Assembly (NCBI GenBank): GCA_942492055.1
Contig: CALODP010000015.1
Coordinates: forward strand, 806,001 to 870,000
Direction of reading: 5' to 3'
Source of the DNA: CALODP01 sp942492055
GTDB lineage: Bacteria > Bacteroidota > Ignavibacteria > Ignavibacteriales > Melioribacteraceae
Length of the DNA stretch: 64,000 nt
Shown here: piece by piece, positions 9,545-17,801 of the stretch
How the letters are laid out: each line of letters starts with the position of its first letter
How positions within the stretch are numbered: the stretch's first letter is position 1
Position numbers and translations under genes: made by a program
Notes under the pieces: generated by a model
Told to the model about the DNA's origin: nothing
The model's input: the letters and a program-made list of their open reading frames with translations, nothing else
Databases searched by the model: none

Positions 9545-10615
9545 ATGAAAAAATTTGTTCTAATTATGGCGTTACTGTTGGCTTCGAGCACTATCTTCGC
9601 TCAGATTAAAATTTCCGGGGATATGACTATGCGACCTCGAATGGATATCAGCGATAATGGAGATTTTGGGTCGAGATCTGAAGATTATTATTACATGTAT
9701 CGAGCTCGTTTGAATTTTGACGCTAACATTGGAGACGGATGGTTTGCTAAAATGCAACTGGCTCACGGTGGTTTCGGTGCGTTTGCTTTCTCCGGTTTTA
9801 CAAGAACAGAATCCAGAATTCCTTTTTCGGTTGATGGGGCTATAAGACCTGGTGTTCATTTTATGGAAATGTATTTCGGAAGAAATACTGATAACTATGG
9901 TTTTATTGGAGGTATTATTCCAATAAACGCAGTTGCCAATCCGATATACGATCTTCATTATTATCCTGAGCGAATGGTTGATATTCCTTTCGCAATATTT
10001 TCCGCAAACGGTGCTTTGGGATTTGATGCTTACTATAAGTTAGGTGGAGGAAAACTGGGTGTCAGAGCTTTAGTTGATAACAACGAAGGTAAATATGTAG
10101 AAAACGCTAACGGTGATGAGCTACAGAATACCAACGATTGTTATACCTATGGCTTGGATTATTCCTTTAATGTAGCAGATTTTACTCTTCAACCGATTGT
10201 ACTTGCTGCTTTCGCAAATGATTCCACAAGAGCCCCAATGACATATGGTCTTAATCTAAGTTCTCCGGCATTTGGTGGATTCAAATTACATGGCTCCTTC
10301 TATATGAGTAGCCAAGATAATAAAGGGACAACCGAATATGACGCTACATTTTTCAGAGTTAAACTTACAGGAAAAGTTGGTCCCGGATCTTTGTTGGCTT
10401 GGTACGGTATAATGAAAAGATCAGATAAATTAGTTGGCGGTGAAGTTGATCATGATTTTACTGATCTTTGGGTGATGTATAAGATTCCTGTCTATAAGAG
10501 CGATAAAGGAAGTGTAGTATTGGCCCCAACATACAGAAGGGCTACAGAAAAAGCAGACAACTTGAAAGACTACATGAGAAATAAGATAGAATTAACTGCA
10601 ATAATAAGTTTCTAG
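9545..10615 (+). CDS. Outer-membrane beta-barrel porin-like protein
   Basis: A 356-residue protein with a clear signal peptide (MKKFVLIMALLLASSTIFAQ) and an AGGAGA ribosome site eight bases upstream of ATG 9545. The mature part is rich in alternating aromatic/hydrophobic strands (YYYMYRARLNFDA, ELTAIISF) and ends in Phe, typical of a 14-18-strand outer-membrane porin. It lies in the same transcription unit as cstA, so it may be the outer-membrane entry for the CstA substrate; that is inference. A strong terminator follows. Confidence 0.75.
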   Translation: MKKFVLIMALLLASSTIFAQIKISGDMTMRPRMDISDNGDFGSRSEDYYYMYRARLNFDANIGDGWFAKMQLAHGGFGAFAFSGFTRTESRIPFSVDGAIRPGVHFMEMYFGRNTDNYGFIGGIIPINAVANPIYDLHYYPERMVDIPFAIFSANGALGFDAYYKLGGGKLGVRALVDNNEGKYVENANGDELQNTNDCYTYGLDYSFNVADFTLQPIVLAAFANDSTRAPMTYGLNLSSPAFGGFKLHGSFYMSSQDNKGTTEYDATFFRVKLTGKVGPGSLLAWYGIMKRSDKLVGGEVDHDFTDLWVMYKIPVYKSDKGSVVLAPTYRRATEKADNLKDYMRNKIELTAIISF

Positions 10616-10649
10616 TATATATATGTGATGAATAATCACATTCCCCTAA

Positions 10650-10688
10650 GAAACCCGGTTACCCCCTCAGACCGGGTTTCTCCCCTTT
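10650..10688 (+). terminator. Rho-independent terminator after the porin gene
   Basis: The stem GAAACCCGGT / ACCGGGTTTC (10 bp) has an 11-base loop and is followed by TCCCCTTT. It ends the cstA-porin unit 35 bases after the stop. Confidence 0.8.
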
Positions 10689-10729
10689 AAACTAATGGTC
10701 CTCTAAAAAAAAGTGTATAATTACATCCC

Positions 10730-10759
10730 TTGATATAAATATAAAATATTATATATTTG
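10730..10759 (+). promoter_or_regulatory. Bacteroidota-like promoter for the META lipoprotein
   Basis: TTGA at 10730 and TATATTTG at 10752-10759 are separated by 18 bases. They resemble the -33 TTTG / -7 TAnnTTTG promoter of Bacteroidota. The gene's ATG is about 38 bases further on, a normal leader length. The surrounding AT richness makes chance matches possible. Confidence 0.45.
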
Positions 10760-10796
10760 TTAAGAATAATTAGGAATTATATAAATGGAGATTACT

Positions 10797-11225
10797 ATGA
10801 GAAGTATTTTGTTAATTCTTTTCCCTATTCTATTCTTCTGTTCATGCGGAGAAGATGATTCTGTTACAAAACATGAAATCGAAGATAATGTAAGATGGAA
10901 CTTAACAGAAGTGCGAAACGGAAATGAAAAACATTTGTTTTTCCCGGAAGAAGGTGTTCAGTACTATTTCGAGAAATTATCCAATGGAAAAGTTAAAGTA
11001 AAAGCAGGTTGCAATACTTGTGATGGTGAGTTACGATTATTAAATGGGGAAGGAATTGAGTTTCGTATCGGATGTACCGAAGCAGCTTGCAATCCTTTGC
11101 CGGATGGTGCTTTTTACCAAGAATATTTGTCGATGGGGTATTCCGTAAAACAAGAAAATGACGAATTGAAAATATACTTTAAAAATAACGAAGATCTTCT
11201 CTGCATATTAGTTCATACTAAATAG
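10797..11225 (+). CDS. META-domain (HslJ-like) lipoprotein
   Basis: ATG 10797 is preferred over 10785 because GGAG lies seven bases upstream of it and the signal peptide then starts correctly (MRSILLILFPILFFCSC). The lipid-attached Cys would be the one after FCS. The remaining 120 residues match the META fold: an early WNLTEV strand, a KAGCNTCDGE turn and a GCTEAAC element before a helix ending in YQEYLS. META/HslJ proteins are small periplasmic or surface lipoproteins linked to stress or novobiocin tolerance; the exact role is unknown. It is monocistronic. Confidence 0.7.
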   Translation: MRSILLILFPILFFCSCGEDDSVTKHEIEDNVRWNLTEVRNGNEKHLFFPEEGVQYYFEKLSNGKVKVKAGCNTCDGELRLLNGEGIEFRIGCTEAACNPLPDGAFYQEYLSMGYSVKQENDELKIYFKNNEDLLCILVHTK

Positions 11226-11445
11226 TAACTCCCAGAAAAATAGGCTTGTAATTAGCATATTATGAGCCTCTTACATACTATATAGCTACTTCTAGCTATT
11301 GAATGTTGATAGCAATATTCGTATATAAAATCGTGTTCTTCTTCTGATTCCAAACACATTCTTCCTATTCTATTATATTACAAGAATTAAAAATTTTTAT
11401 ATCACATAAGTTGACAAGTATTCGTAATGAATTCAAGGGAACGAC

Positions 11446-12879
11446 ATGGAAAAAGAAACTCTATGTGAACAACAAATCTTTCAAGATGTCTTCATTCACT
11501 CTTGCAATCCCATTATTATTCTCACCAAAGATCTTGCTATTTCCAATGTAAATAATTGCTTTGAAGACTATTCAGGATATAAGAAAGTAGAGATGGAAGG
11601 TAAAAAGAATTTGACTGAATTCATTATAAAAGAAGATCTCGAAAAATTAAAAGAAAATCATTGTATTTACAATACTGGAATAAAGAAAACAGATTTACGC
11701 TTTATCAACAGACAAGGTAATATGTATAACTTTAGGGCTACATCTCGGTTTTTAAATAGGAAATTTGTTTTAATTACATTGTGGGAACAATCCGAAGAAA
11801 TTAATAGACAGCAAAAGACAGCCTTCGAAATAAAAAAACTTCAAACAATATTTGATAGTATTAGTGACGGAATATGTGTCGTAGATCGGAATTACAGATT
11901 ACAATTTGTTAATCGTGGGATGAAGCATATTTTCCGAAATTATTCCAAAGGCAAAATCAGAAAAAAGGAGGATGAATTTGATTTTTTGATTGATGATTGC
12001 ATCTCCAACGTTGGTTTTTTGGAAAAAGTTTTTTTTGATGGAAAACCGCAAAATGAAATGAGAGTAATTGATATAAATGAAAATGATAAACATGTTTTTG
12101 ATATTGCAATGTTTCCTATTTATGACGAGAACGGGAATGTAGGACAGGTAATTGAGTATTTTAAGGATGTTACTTACACATTAAAATTGGAAGATCAACT
12201 CCTTTATCATGAAAGAATGGCCGGAATCGGAGAGTTGGCTTCGGGAATTGCACATGAAATAAGAAATCCTTTGGCCAATATCTCAGCTTCCGCAAATTAT
12301 TTGATGGACAATTTTGAAATTGAAGAGAAGCTTTCTGATAATCTCAGAATTATTTTAAAGAATTCTGAGCACGCAAATAAAATAATTTCTGATTTATTGA
12401 ACTTTTCGAAGCCCAAAGAGTATTCATTTAATATGGAGTGCTTGGGAGAAATAATTGATTCCAGTTGCAATATGATTACTACACGGTGTTTGAAACAACA
12501 TGTTCGACTGACAAAAAAAATATTTAGAAAAAAACTTCCGATGGTTTTCGCCGATAGAAATCGATTACAAGAGGCTTTCCTGAACCTTTTTTCGAATAGT
12601 CTTGATGCAATGCCGAACGGGGGAAAATTGACGATATTCGTATCCCCCAATTTCGATGAAAAAGAAATATCAATCAATATTTCAGATACGGGAAATGGGA
12701 TTCCAAAAGAAGATATAAATAAAATATTTGATCTGTTTTTTACTATGAAAGAGAAAGGTACCGGAATAGGATTATGTTGGGCTAAGCAAATAATTGATCA
12801 GCATAAAGGAAGAATTGAAATTGAAAGCAAAGTTAATTTTGGGACGACAGTCAAAATCAGAATGCCTATAAAACGATAG
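11446..12879 (+). CDS. PAS-domain sensor histidine kinase (NtrB/AtoS-like), partner of the sigma-54 regulator
   Basis: A 477-residue protein without a membrane segment, so it senses a cytoplasmic signal. There are two PAS domains (about 15-120 and 130-250). The dimerisation/phospho-acceptor helix contains GIAHEIRNPLANI near residue 265. The ATPase domain carries the N box (NLFSNSLDAM), DTGNGI and a GTGIGL loop. AAGGGA lies six bases before ATG 11446. The NtrC-type regulator starts 20 bp downstream, so the two form one operon. Its place just upstream of the gas-vesicle genes suggests it decides when vesicles are made; the stimulus (redox, light, gas or nutrient) cannot be read from the sequence. 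Confidence 0.9.
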   Translation: MEKETLCEQQIFQDVFIHSCNPIIILTKDLAISNVNNCFEDYSGYKKVEMEGKKNLTEFIIKEDLEKLKENHCIYNTGIKKTDLRFINRQGNMYNFRATSRFLNRKFVLITLWEQSEEINRQQKTAFEIKKLQTIFDSISDGICVVDRNYRLQFVNRGMKHIFRNYSKGKIRKKEDEFDFLIDDCISNVGFLEKVFFDGKPQNEMRVIDINENDKHVFDIAMFPIYDENGNVGQVIEYFKDVTYTLKLEDQLLYHERMAGIGELASGIAHEIRNPLANISASANYLMDNFEIEEKLSDNLRIILKNSEHANKIISDLLNFSKPKEYSFNMECLGEIIDSSCNMITTRCLKQHVRLTKKIFRKKLPMVFADRNRLQEAFLNLFSNSLDAMPNGGKLTIFVSPNFDEKEISINISDTGNGIPKEDINKIFDLFFTMKEKGTGIGLCWAKQIIDQHKGRIEIESKVNFGTTVKIRMPIKR

Positions 12880-12899
12880 GAGCATTTTCTGGGGGAAAC

Positions 12900-14285
12900 A
12901 TGATATTAATAGTAGATGATGATAACGATTTTAGATTGCTACTATCTGAAATATTGGAGAAAGAAGGATACAAAACCATATCAGCGGGAAACGGTACGGA
13001 TGCTCTTAAATACACAAAAAAATACTCGCCTGAACTAGTTCTTCTCGACATCAAAATGCCAAAAATGGATGGGATTGAAATCTTGGAGAGAATAAAAGAT
13101 TTTAATCCGGATATTTCGGTTATTATGATTACAGCTTTCGTTAATATCCGAGATGCGGTTAAGACAATGAAATTAGGCGCTTATGATTATATAACTAAAC
13201 CAATTACCAGCAACGAAGAATTAATCCATACAATTGATAAAGCATTAAAAACAAAAAAATTGAGTAATGAGGTTGACTCTTTGCGTAGAAGAATTGCCGA
13301 AGAAAGGGACTCGTTAAAAGGGGATAGCCCCTTAATGAAAAAAGTCTTTAAACAAATTTCATGTATTGCTAAAACAAATATGACAGTTGTAGTACAAGGG
13401 GAAAGTGGAACAGGAAAAGAATTAGTTGCTCGCCAAATTCATCATCAAAGTGATAGATGTTCTGCTCCTTTTATTGCTTTGGACTGTGGTGCCATACCCG
13501 ATTCTTTATTTGAAAGTGAATTGTTCGGATATGAAAAAGGAGCCTTTACAGGAGCATATGATTCAAAAGAAGGGAAATTCGAGCAAGCCAAAAAAGGAAC
13601 TATTTTTCTTGATGAAATTAATAATCTTTCGGATGCTGCTCAAGTTAAACTTCTGCGAGTGATTCAGGAAAGAAAGTTACAACGTTTGGGTGGAAAAAAA
13701 ATCATTAACATTGATGTTCGTATTATTGTTGCTACTAATTCGATGTTATGTGTGGAAATGAGGAAGGGGAAATTCAGAAGTGATCTATATTATCGTCTGA
13801 ATGAATTTGTAATTGATATCCCATCGTTGCGTGAAAGAAAAGATGACATAATGGTTTTGTGCAAATATTTTATAGAAAAAGCTAACATGGAACATGGGAA
13901 AGAAGTAACAGAAGTATCATCTGCAGCTATGAAAAAAATTCTAGAGTATAATTGGCCGGGAAATATCAGAGAGCTAAGGAATGTTTTACGCAGAGCAACA
14001 ATACTTGCGGAGAATAGTAAAATCGAAGTTACAAATTTACCCTCCGAAATAATTAACAAAGGATATTCCAATCAAGGGGAATTTGTCTCAAGTGAATTAT
14101 TATCAAAAGAATTGGGAAACGGACTATCTTTATCTGAAATTACGGAGACAGTTCTCAAAAACGCCGAAAGAGAAGTGATTTCAAAAGTATTAAAAGAAAC
14201 AAAATTCAATAAAACCGAAGCGGCCAAAATGCTTCAAGTTGATAGAAAAACCCTCTATACAAAAATGAAAATGCTAAATATATAA
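12900..14285 (+). CDS. NtrC-family sigma-54-dependent response regulator
   Basis: The 461-residue protein has three domains. The receiver (1-120) has acidic residues at 6-8, phospho-Asp 50 in LLDIKMP, Thr in MITAF and Lys in ITKP. The AAA+ sigma-54 activator domain has Walker A GESGTGKE near 163, GAFTGA near 222 and Walker B IFLDEI. A Fis-type HTH lies at the C-terminus (NKTEAAKMLQVDRKTLY). The intact GAFTGA loop means it can contact sigma-54. GGGGGAAA precedes ATG 12900. The 228-bp gap before gvpA holds a -24/-12-like element, making the gvp operon the obvious target. Confidence 0.93.
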   Translation: MILIVDDDNDFRLLLSEILEKEGYKTISAGNGTDALKYTKKYSPELVLLDIKMPKMDGIEILERIKDFNPDISVIMITAFVNIRDAVKTMKLGAYDYITKPITSNEELIHTIDKALKTKKLSNEVDSLRRRIAEERDSLKGDSPLMKKVFKQISCIAKTNMTVVVQGESGTGKELVARQIHHQSDRCSAPFIALDCGAIPDSLFESELFGYEKGAFTGAYDSKEGKFEQAKKGTIFLDEINNLSDAAQVKLLRVIQERKLQRLGGKKIINIDVRIIVATNSMLCVEMRKGKFRSDLYYRLNEFVIDIPSLRERKDDIMVLCKYFIEKANMEHGKEVTEVSSAAMKKILEYNWPGNIRELRNVLRRATILAENSKIEVTNLPSEIINKGYSNQGEFVSSELLSKELGNGLSLSEITETVLKNAEREVISKVLKETKFNKTEAAKMLQVDRKTLYTKMKMLNI

Positions 14286-14358
14286 TTGAGTATTCATACT
14301 GTGGAATCGAGTACACAATTAGGGGAACTTACACCTCAATTAAAAAAAACACTATTTT

Positions 14359-14374
14359 GTATCTATTTCGATAC
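14359..14374 (+). promoter_or_regulatory. Inverted repeat, candidate enhancer site upstream of gvpA
   Basis: GTATC and GATAC are separated by six bases, centred about 65 bp upstream of the -24 element. A second, weaker symmetry (AGTA-TTCA-TACT) lies just after the regulator's stop codon near 14290. NtrC-class proteins bind such dyads upstream of sigma-54 promoters. No footprint is known. Confidence 0.3.
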
Positions 14375-14430
14375 TTGCCATTCTGAGCCTCATTTCAAGT
14401 AAAAATCTTCAACACGAATAATATCTTATC

Positions 14431-14446
14431 TGGCATGTAATTTGGA
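14431..14446 (+). promoter_or_regulatory. Candidate sigma-54 (-24/-12) promoter of the gas-vesicle operon
   Basis: TGGCATGTAATTTGGA matches the consensus TGGCACGNNNNTTGCW at every defined position except two: C to T in the -24 box, and GC to GG in the -12 box. The GG and TTG blocks have the required spacing. Transcription would start near 14458, giving a leader of about 55 bases before gvpA. The adjacent NtrC-type activator gene supports it; the imperfect -12 box is the weak point. Confidence 0.6.
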
Positions 14447-14513
14447 ATATTATTTCTCCAAACAAACCGTCACAGAAACGACGGGATCATTAATCAATTA
14501 GTTGAGGTGTATT

Positions 14514-14720
14514 ATGGCAGTAGAAAAAGCAATAGGCTCATCCAGCTTGGTTGATGTAGTTGACAGAATACTCGATAAGGGTATTGTTGTAGACGCATGG
14601 GCAAGAGTTTCTCTGGTCGGTATCGAGTTAATCGCTATCGAAGCTAGAGTAGTTGCAGCTTCTGTTGAAACATATTTGAAATATGCAGAAGCAATTGGCC
14701 TAACCGCAACCGCTGCATAG
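14514..14720 (+). CDS. gvpA: GvpA, major gas-vesicle shell protein
   Basis: The 68-residue protein has the GvpA core: SSLVDVVDRILDKGIVVDAW, then a beta-turn-beta segment and helix with IELIAIEARVVAASVETYL. Length is typical (about 70). This amphipathic unit polymerises into ribs that form the gas-permeable, water-excluding wall of the vesicle. GAGGTG lies at 14504-14509, four bases before ATG. It is first in the operon behind the sigma-54-like promoter, as expected for the most abundant product. Only one full GvpA copy is present; 23989-24201 and 25324-25629 encode the minor relatives. Confidence 0.97.
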   Translation: MAVEKAIGSSSLVDVVDRILDKGIVVDAWARVSLVGIELIAIEARVVAASVETYLKYAEAIGLTATAA

Positions 14721-14790
14721 CTGTTTAAAGAATTCTTGCCGAGATATCCTTTTGAAAAGCATATCTCGCCAAGAGTATTTTGGAGGAGCA

Positions 14791-15372
14791 ATGCATCTGA
14801 ATGAAGAGATTATAGCCAAGAGAAAAATGCCCCGAGATATTTTGATTACTGCCTATGAGCAAAGAATGCTCTCTTTGGAGAATATTATCTTATCTACCCA
14901 AAAAACTATAAACGAATACCATAATTCGGTTATCGGTGCAAGAATCGATAATGATAGAATAAAAAAACAACTCCGCGAATACATGGCTAGAAACCAATCC
15001 TTCAGGAAAAAAGACTTTGATGATATGATGAATCGTGTAATTCATTATCAAAATCATTCCGAAGAAATTATGAAGAGAAAGCTTAACGATTTTTTTGAGT
15101 GCCAAAAAAGCATCATCGCAAAGTTGAAAAATAGTCTTAATAGTTTAGGAATGTCTGACGATGATGCCGGAGATTCATTCATGGACTTTCATGAGCAATT
15201 AAAGGAATTGGTACTGAATCTGGAAAATGAAAAAGAAGGAATAATAAACTCTATCAGATATTATCAAGAGAAACAAAGTGAGATTATCATGAGACTAAAG
15301 GAAATTATTAATGTTAATCATGGTAATAAAATAAGAAAACTAAAACAAATCATAGATGATCTGCTTCAGTAG
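14791..15372 (+). CDS. Coiled-coil protein of the gas-vesicle operon, function unknown
   Basis: A 193-residue, highly charged, almost wholly helical protein. ATG 14791 follows GGAGGAGCA, an excellent ribosome site, and replaces an upstream TTG at 14752. No signal peptide or membrane segment is present. The N-terminal part (RDILITAYEQRML) is followed by long helices with heptad-like hydrophobics and an acidic break at residues 122-128 (SDDDAGD). No family was recognised. Position two, right after gvpA and before the GvpC-like gene, is where shell-binding or scaffold proteins often sit. It may be a second external stiffener, a nucleator or an adaptor. Confidence 0.65.
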   Translation: MHLNEEIIAKRKMPRDILITAYEQRMLSLENIILSTQKTINEYHNSVIGARIDNDRIKKQLREYMARNQSFRKKDFDDMMNRVIHYQNHSEEIMKRKLNDFFECQKSIIAKLKNSLNSLGMSDDDAGDSFMDFHEQLKELVLNLENEKEGIINSIRYYQEKQSEIIMRLKEIINVNHGNKIRKLKQIIDDLLQ

Positions 15373-15391
15373 ATCTATCGGAGGAGGGGAA

Positions 15392-15988
15392 ATGGACTTT
15401 TCAACTGAAATTAAAAATACTGCTACAGAAATTGTAAACTCGGCAAAAGAAAGAACAAATGTTTTGGAAAAACTTATCCATGGCATCAGAGGAGATATGG
15501 AGAAAATTACTAAGAATCGGATAAAATCTTATAATCAACATATGAAGGAACTCAGAGCCTATTCCAAGCAATTAAAAAATAATACCTCTCAAATGATTTC
15601 CGATTTTCATAAAGAGAGAATGGAAATACGAAAAAATCAAAGAACAGATCTTGGAAATTACGCCAATGATCTTGCTGAAAATATTTTAAGCACATTAAAG
15701 CGGATGCATGAAGAAGAGGTAAAAAAAACACGAGAGATGAAAAAAGATTTATCCGATTATGTTATTGATATTAATTCGCAAGTTAAACGCTTGAAAAAAG
15801 AAAGTTCTGAGCATATGAATGAAATTAAGAAAGAGCAGATGGAAATGAAAAAAGAAATCCAACAAGCCTTTAAGGAGTACCGGAATATTGTAAAAAATGG
15901 TGTCTCTGTCGATGTGGAAAAACATCCAAATGGCAAAAATGGAAATTCCAAGGAGAAAAAAGCGCAAAAGAAAAAAGAAGAAAAGTAG
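15392..15988 (+). CDS. Candidate GvpC-like gas-vesicle coat protein with 33-residue repeats
   Basis: The 198-residue helical protein starts after the strong site GAGGAGGGG. Three units of exactly 33 residues can be laid over each other: 53-85 (ELRAYSKQL...), 86-118 (DLGNYANDL...) and 119-151 (DLSDYVIDI...). Partial units flank them at 20-52 and from 152. Unit positions 1 (acidic), 2 (Leu), 5 (Tyr), 9 (Leu/Ile) and mostly 13 (Ile/Val) are kept. Cyanobacterial GvpC has 33-residue helical repeats that clamp the GvpA ribs. Overall sequence similarity cannot be judged by eye, and 33 is also three coiled-coil hendecads, so the homology is a proposal. The C-terminal tail is Lys-rich and disordered. 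Confidence 0.55.
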   Translation: MDFSTEIKNTATEIVNSAKERTNVLEKLIHGIRGDMEKITKNRIKSYNQHMKELRAYSKQLKNNTSQMISDFHKERMEIRKNQRTDLGNYANDLAENILSTLKRMHEEEVKKTREMKKDLSDYVIDINSQVKRLKKESSEHMNEIKKEQMEMKKEIQQAFKEYRNIVKNGVSVDVEKHPNGKNGNSKEKKAQKKKEEK

Positions 15989-16024
15989 TGTCCGGTATTA
16001 CTGTTATTAATTGTTGAGGGAAGA

Positions 16025-16960
16025 ATGATTGAAGAAATAAAACAAGTAATAGAACCGAAAGCTATGAGTGATTTCGTTGAAACTCGCTACGTTAAGGATA
16101 TTACTCACAGAGCCTTGGCATATCTGAAAGCAGGATTTCCGGTTCATTTTCGTGGAGCGTCCGGAACCGGGAAAACTACTCTTGCACTCCATCTGGCAAG
16201 TAAATTAAACAGACCCGTAATAATGCTTCATGGGGACGAAGATTTTAGTTCTTCCGATTTGGTTGGAGGGGAATACGGATATAGAATGAAAAAAGTAGTC
16301 GATAGATTTGTTTCCCGTGTTATGAAGCTTGAAGAAAATATGGAAAAGCGTTGGGTCGATAGCAGACTTACTACAGCATGTAAATATGGTTTTACCTTAA
16401 TCTATGATGAGTACACCAGATCTAGGCCGGAAGCTAATAACATTCTCCTTTCAATTCTTCAAGAAAAGATTATGGATATGCCAACTAACAGAGGATCAGA
16501 TGAATCTTATCTTAAGGTTGATCCTCAGTTTAAAGCCATATTTACTAGTAATCCTGAAGAATATGCCGGTGTCTATAAAAGTCAGGATGCCCTTAGAGAT
16601 AGAATGATAACTTTGGATTTGGGTAACTTTGATTTAGATACTGAAATAGCCATTACAAAAGCTAAAGCGAAAATATCTAGAAAGAATGCCGGTAAAATAG
16701 TAGGAATAGTTCAAGCGTTGAGGGATACTGCAGAAATTGAATTTCCTCCTACTATAAGAGGAAGTATTATGATTGCCAAAACTATGAAAAGTCTCAATAT
16801 TTCCATTGAAAAATCAAACGGCGCTTTTCTACAAATCTGTCAGGATATCTTAGCCTCTGAAACAAGTCGTCTGGGGAATAAAACAAAACAAGAAAAAGTT
16901 AAAGAGATTATTAGAGAACTCGTTAAGAATCATCTTATTACTGAAGAGGTGATGGTATGA
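16025..16960 (+). CDS. gvpN: GvpN, MoxR-type AAA+ ATPase for gas-vesicle assembly
   Basis: The 311-residue protein has Walker A GASGTGKTT at 44-52, a GDEDFSSSDLVGGEYGY insert typical of GvpN, Walker B TLIYDEYTRSRPEANN, and sensor 1 in AIFTSNPEEYAGVY. GvpN is needed for full-size vesicles in many species and probably remodels shell subunits or chaperones using ATP. GAGGGAA precedes ATG 16025. Its stop overlaps the next small gene by four bases. Confidence 0.96.
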   Translation: MIEEIKQVIEPKAMSDFVETRYVKDITHRALAYLKAGFPVHFRGASGTGKTTLALHLASKLNRPVIMLHGDEDFSSSDLVGGEYGYRMKKVVDRFVSRVMKLEENMEKRWVDSRLTTACKYGFTLIYDEYTRSRPEANNILLSILQEKIMDMPTNRGSDESYLKVDPQFKAIFTSNPEEYAGVYKSQDALRDRMITLDLGNFDLDTEIAITKAKAKISRKNAGKIVGIVQALRDTAEIEFPPTIRGSIMIAKTMKSLNISIEKSNGAFLQICQDILASETSRLGNKTKQEKVKEIIRELVKNHLITEEVMV

Positions 16961-17250
16961 AAAAATCATCTGATGTTCCGGGAGTTAATAACCTAAAGAG
17001 TATCCATTCCGGGGGAGTACGCGCAATTCCTGATTCTCATCGATCCCAATACCTCGATCTTTTTGTCTTAAAAAGAGAAGAAGAGCGATTACTTGATGAA
17101 ATGGAAAATCTCAATAAAAGAATTACCACTACACAAAATCGGCTTGATTGGATTCGTAAACAAATAATTGAGAATAAAGAGTTAATTGAAAAGAATGAAA
17201 AAATGAATACTACATCTAAAGAAGCCAAAAGTACAATTTTGAATTATTAA
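16957..17250 (+). CDS. Small coiled-coil gas-vesicle-operon protein (possibly GvpV-like)
   Basis: The 97-residue protein overlaps gvpN by ATGA. The first 35 residues are flexible and include a GGVRAIPDSHRSQYLDL element. Residues 40-85 form one charged coiled coil (KREEERLLDEMENLNKR). Its length, the conserved-looking central strand and the long coil resemble GvpV-type accessory proteins of other clusters, but this is from memory of the family layout and not proved. It may act with the neighbouring GvpN or GvpH. Confidence 0.5.
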   Translation: MKKSSDVPGVNNLKSIHSGGVRAIPDSHRSQYLDLFVLKREEERLLDEMENLNKRITTTQNRLDWIRKQIIENKELIEKNEKMNTTSKEAKSTILNY

Positions 17251-17266
17251 TAAGCGGAGATATAAT

Positions 17267-17797
17267 ATGACCAAGAAAAAGAAAAAGGAAGATGGCGATA
17301 TAAATATTGATATCGGGTTGGGAGGCTTAAATCTCGGTGGGTTATTCCAAGGAATTGAAAACTTGGTAGATTTGGCCGAAAGCCTGAATAAAGCCGGTGG
17401 CGAGATCAAGAAAGAAGGGAAGATTGATCTTAGCAATATTAGGGAAGGAATGAACGGAGTATTTGGAGTTTCTATTAAATCTGCTGTTGGAGGGGAAACG
17501 ATTGTTGAGCCTTTCGGAAATATTCACAAGACTCCTAAGGGGCCAAAGGTTGATGAAGAAAGAGAGCCTATAGTTGATGTATTCGACGAAGATAATGAAG
17601 TGAAAATCTATGCGGAGATGCCAGGGGTTGATAAAAAGGATATTAAAATTAAAGTAACAGGAGATATTCTTGAAATCTCAGCAAAAACTGCAAAAAGAAA
17701 TTATCATAAAGAAATATTATTGAAGTTTGCTCCGCCTAAAGAAAATGTGGCATTTAACTATACAAACGGAATACTTGAACTTATTGTGAAGAAATAA
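17267..17797 (+). CDS. gvpH: GvpH, Hsp20-type small heat-shock protein of gas vesicles
   Basis: A 176-residue protein with a glycine-rich, oligomer-forming N-terminus (IDIGLGGLNLGGLFQGIENL) and an alpha-crystallin domain from about 95: DVFDEDNEVKIYAEMPGVDK, then the ILEISAK strand and a closing NGILELIVKK. This arrangement defines GvpH-type Hsp20 proteins, which keep GvpA and GvpF/L soluble before assembly. GCGGAG precedes ATG 17267. The ArsA-like ATPase follows directly. Confidence 0.88.
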   Translation: MTKKKKKEDGDINIDIGLGGLNLGGLFQGIENLVDLAESLNKAGGEIKKEGKIDLSNIREGMNGVFGVSIKSAVGGETIVEPFGNIHKTPKGPKVDEEREPIVDVFDEDNEVKIYAEMPGVDKKDIKIKVTGDILEISAKTAKRNYHKEILLKFAPPKENVAFNYTNGILELIVKK

Positions 17798-17801
17798 CGA
17801 T

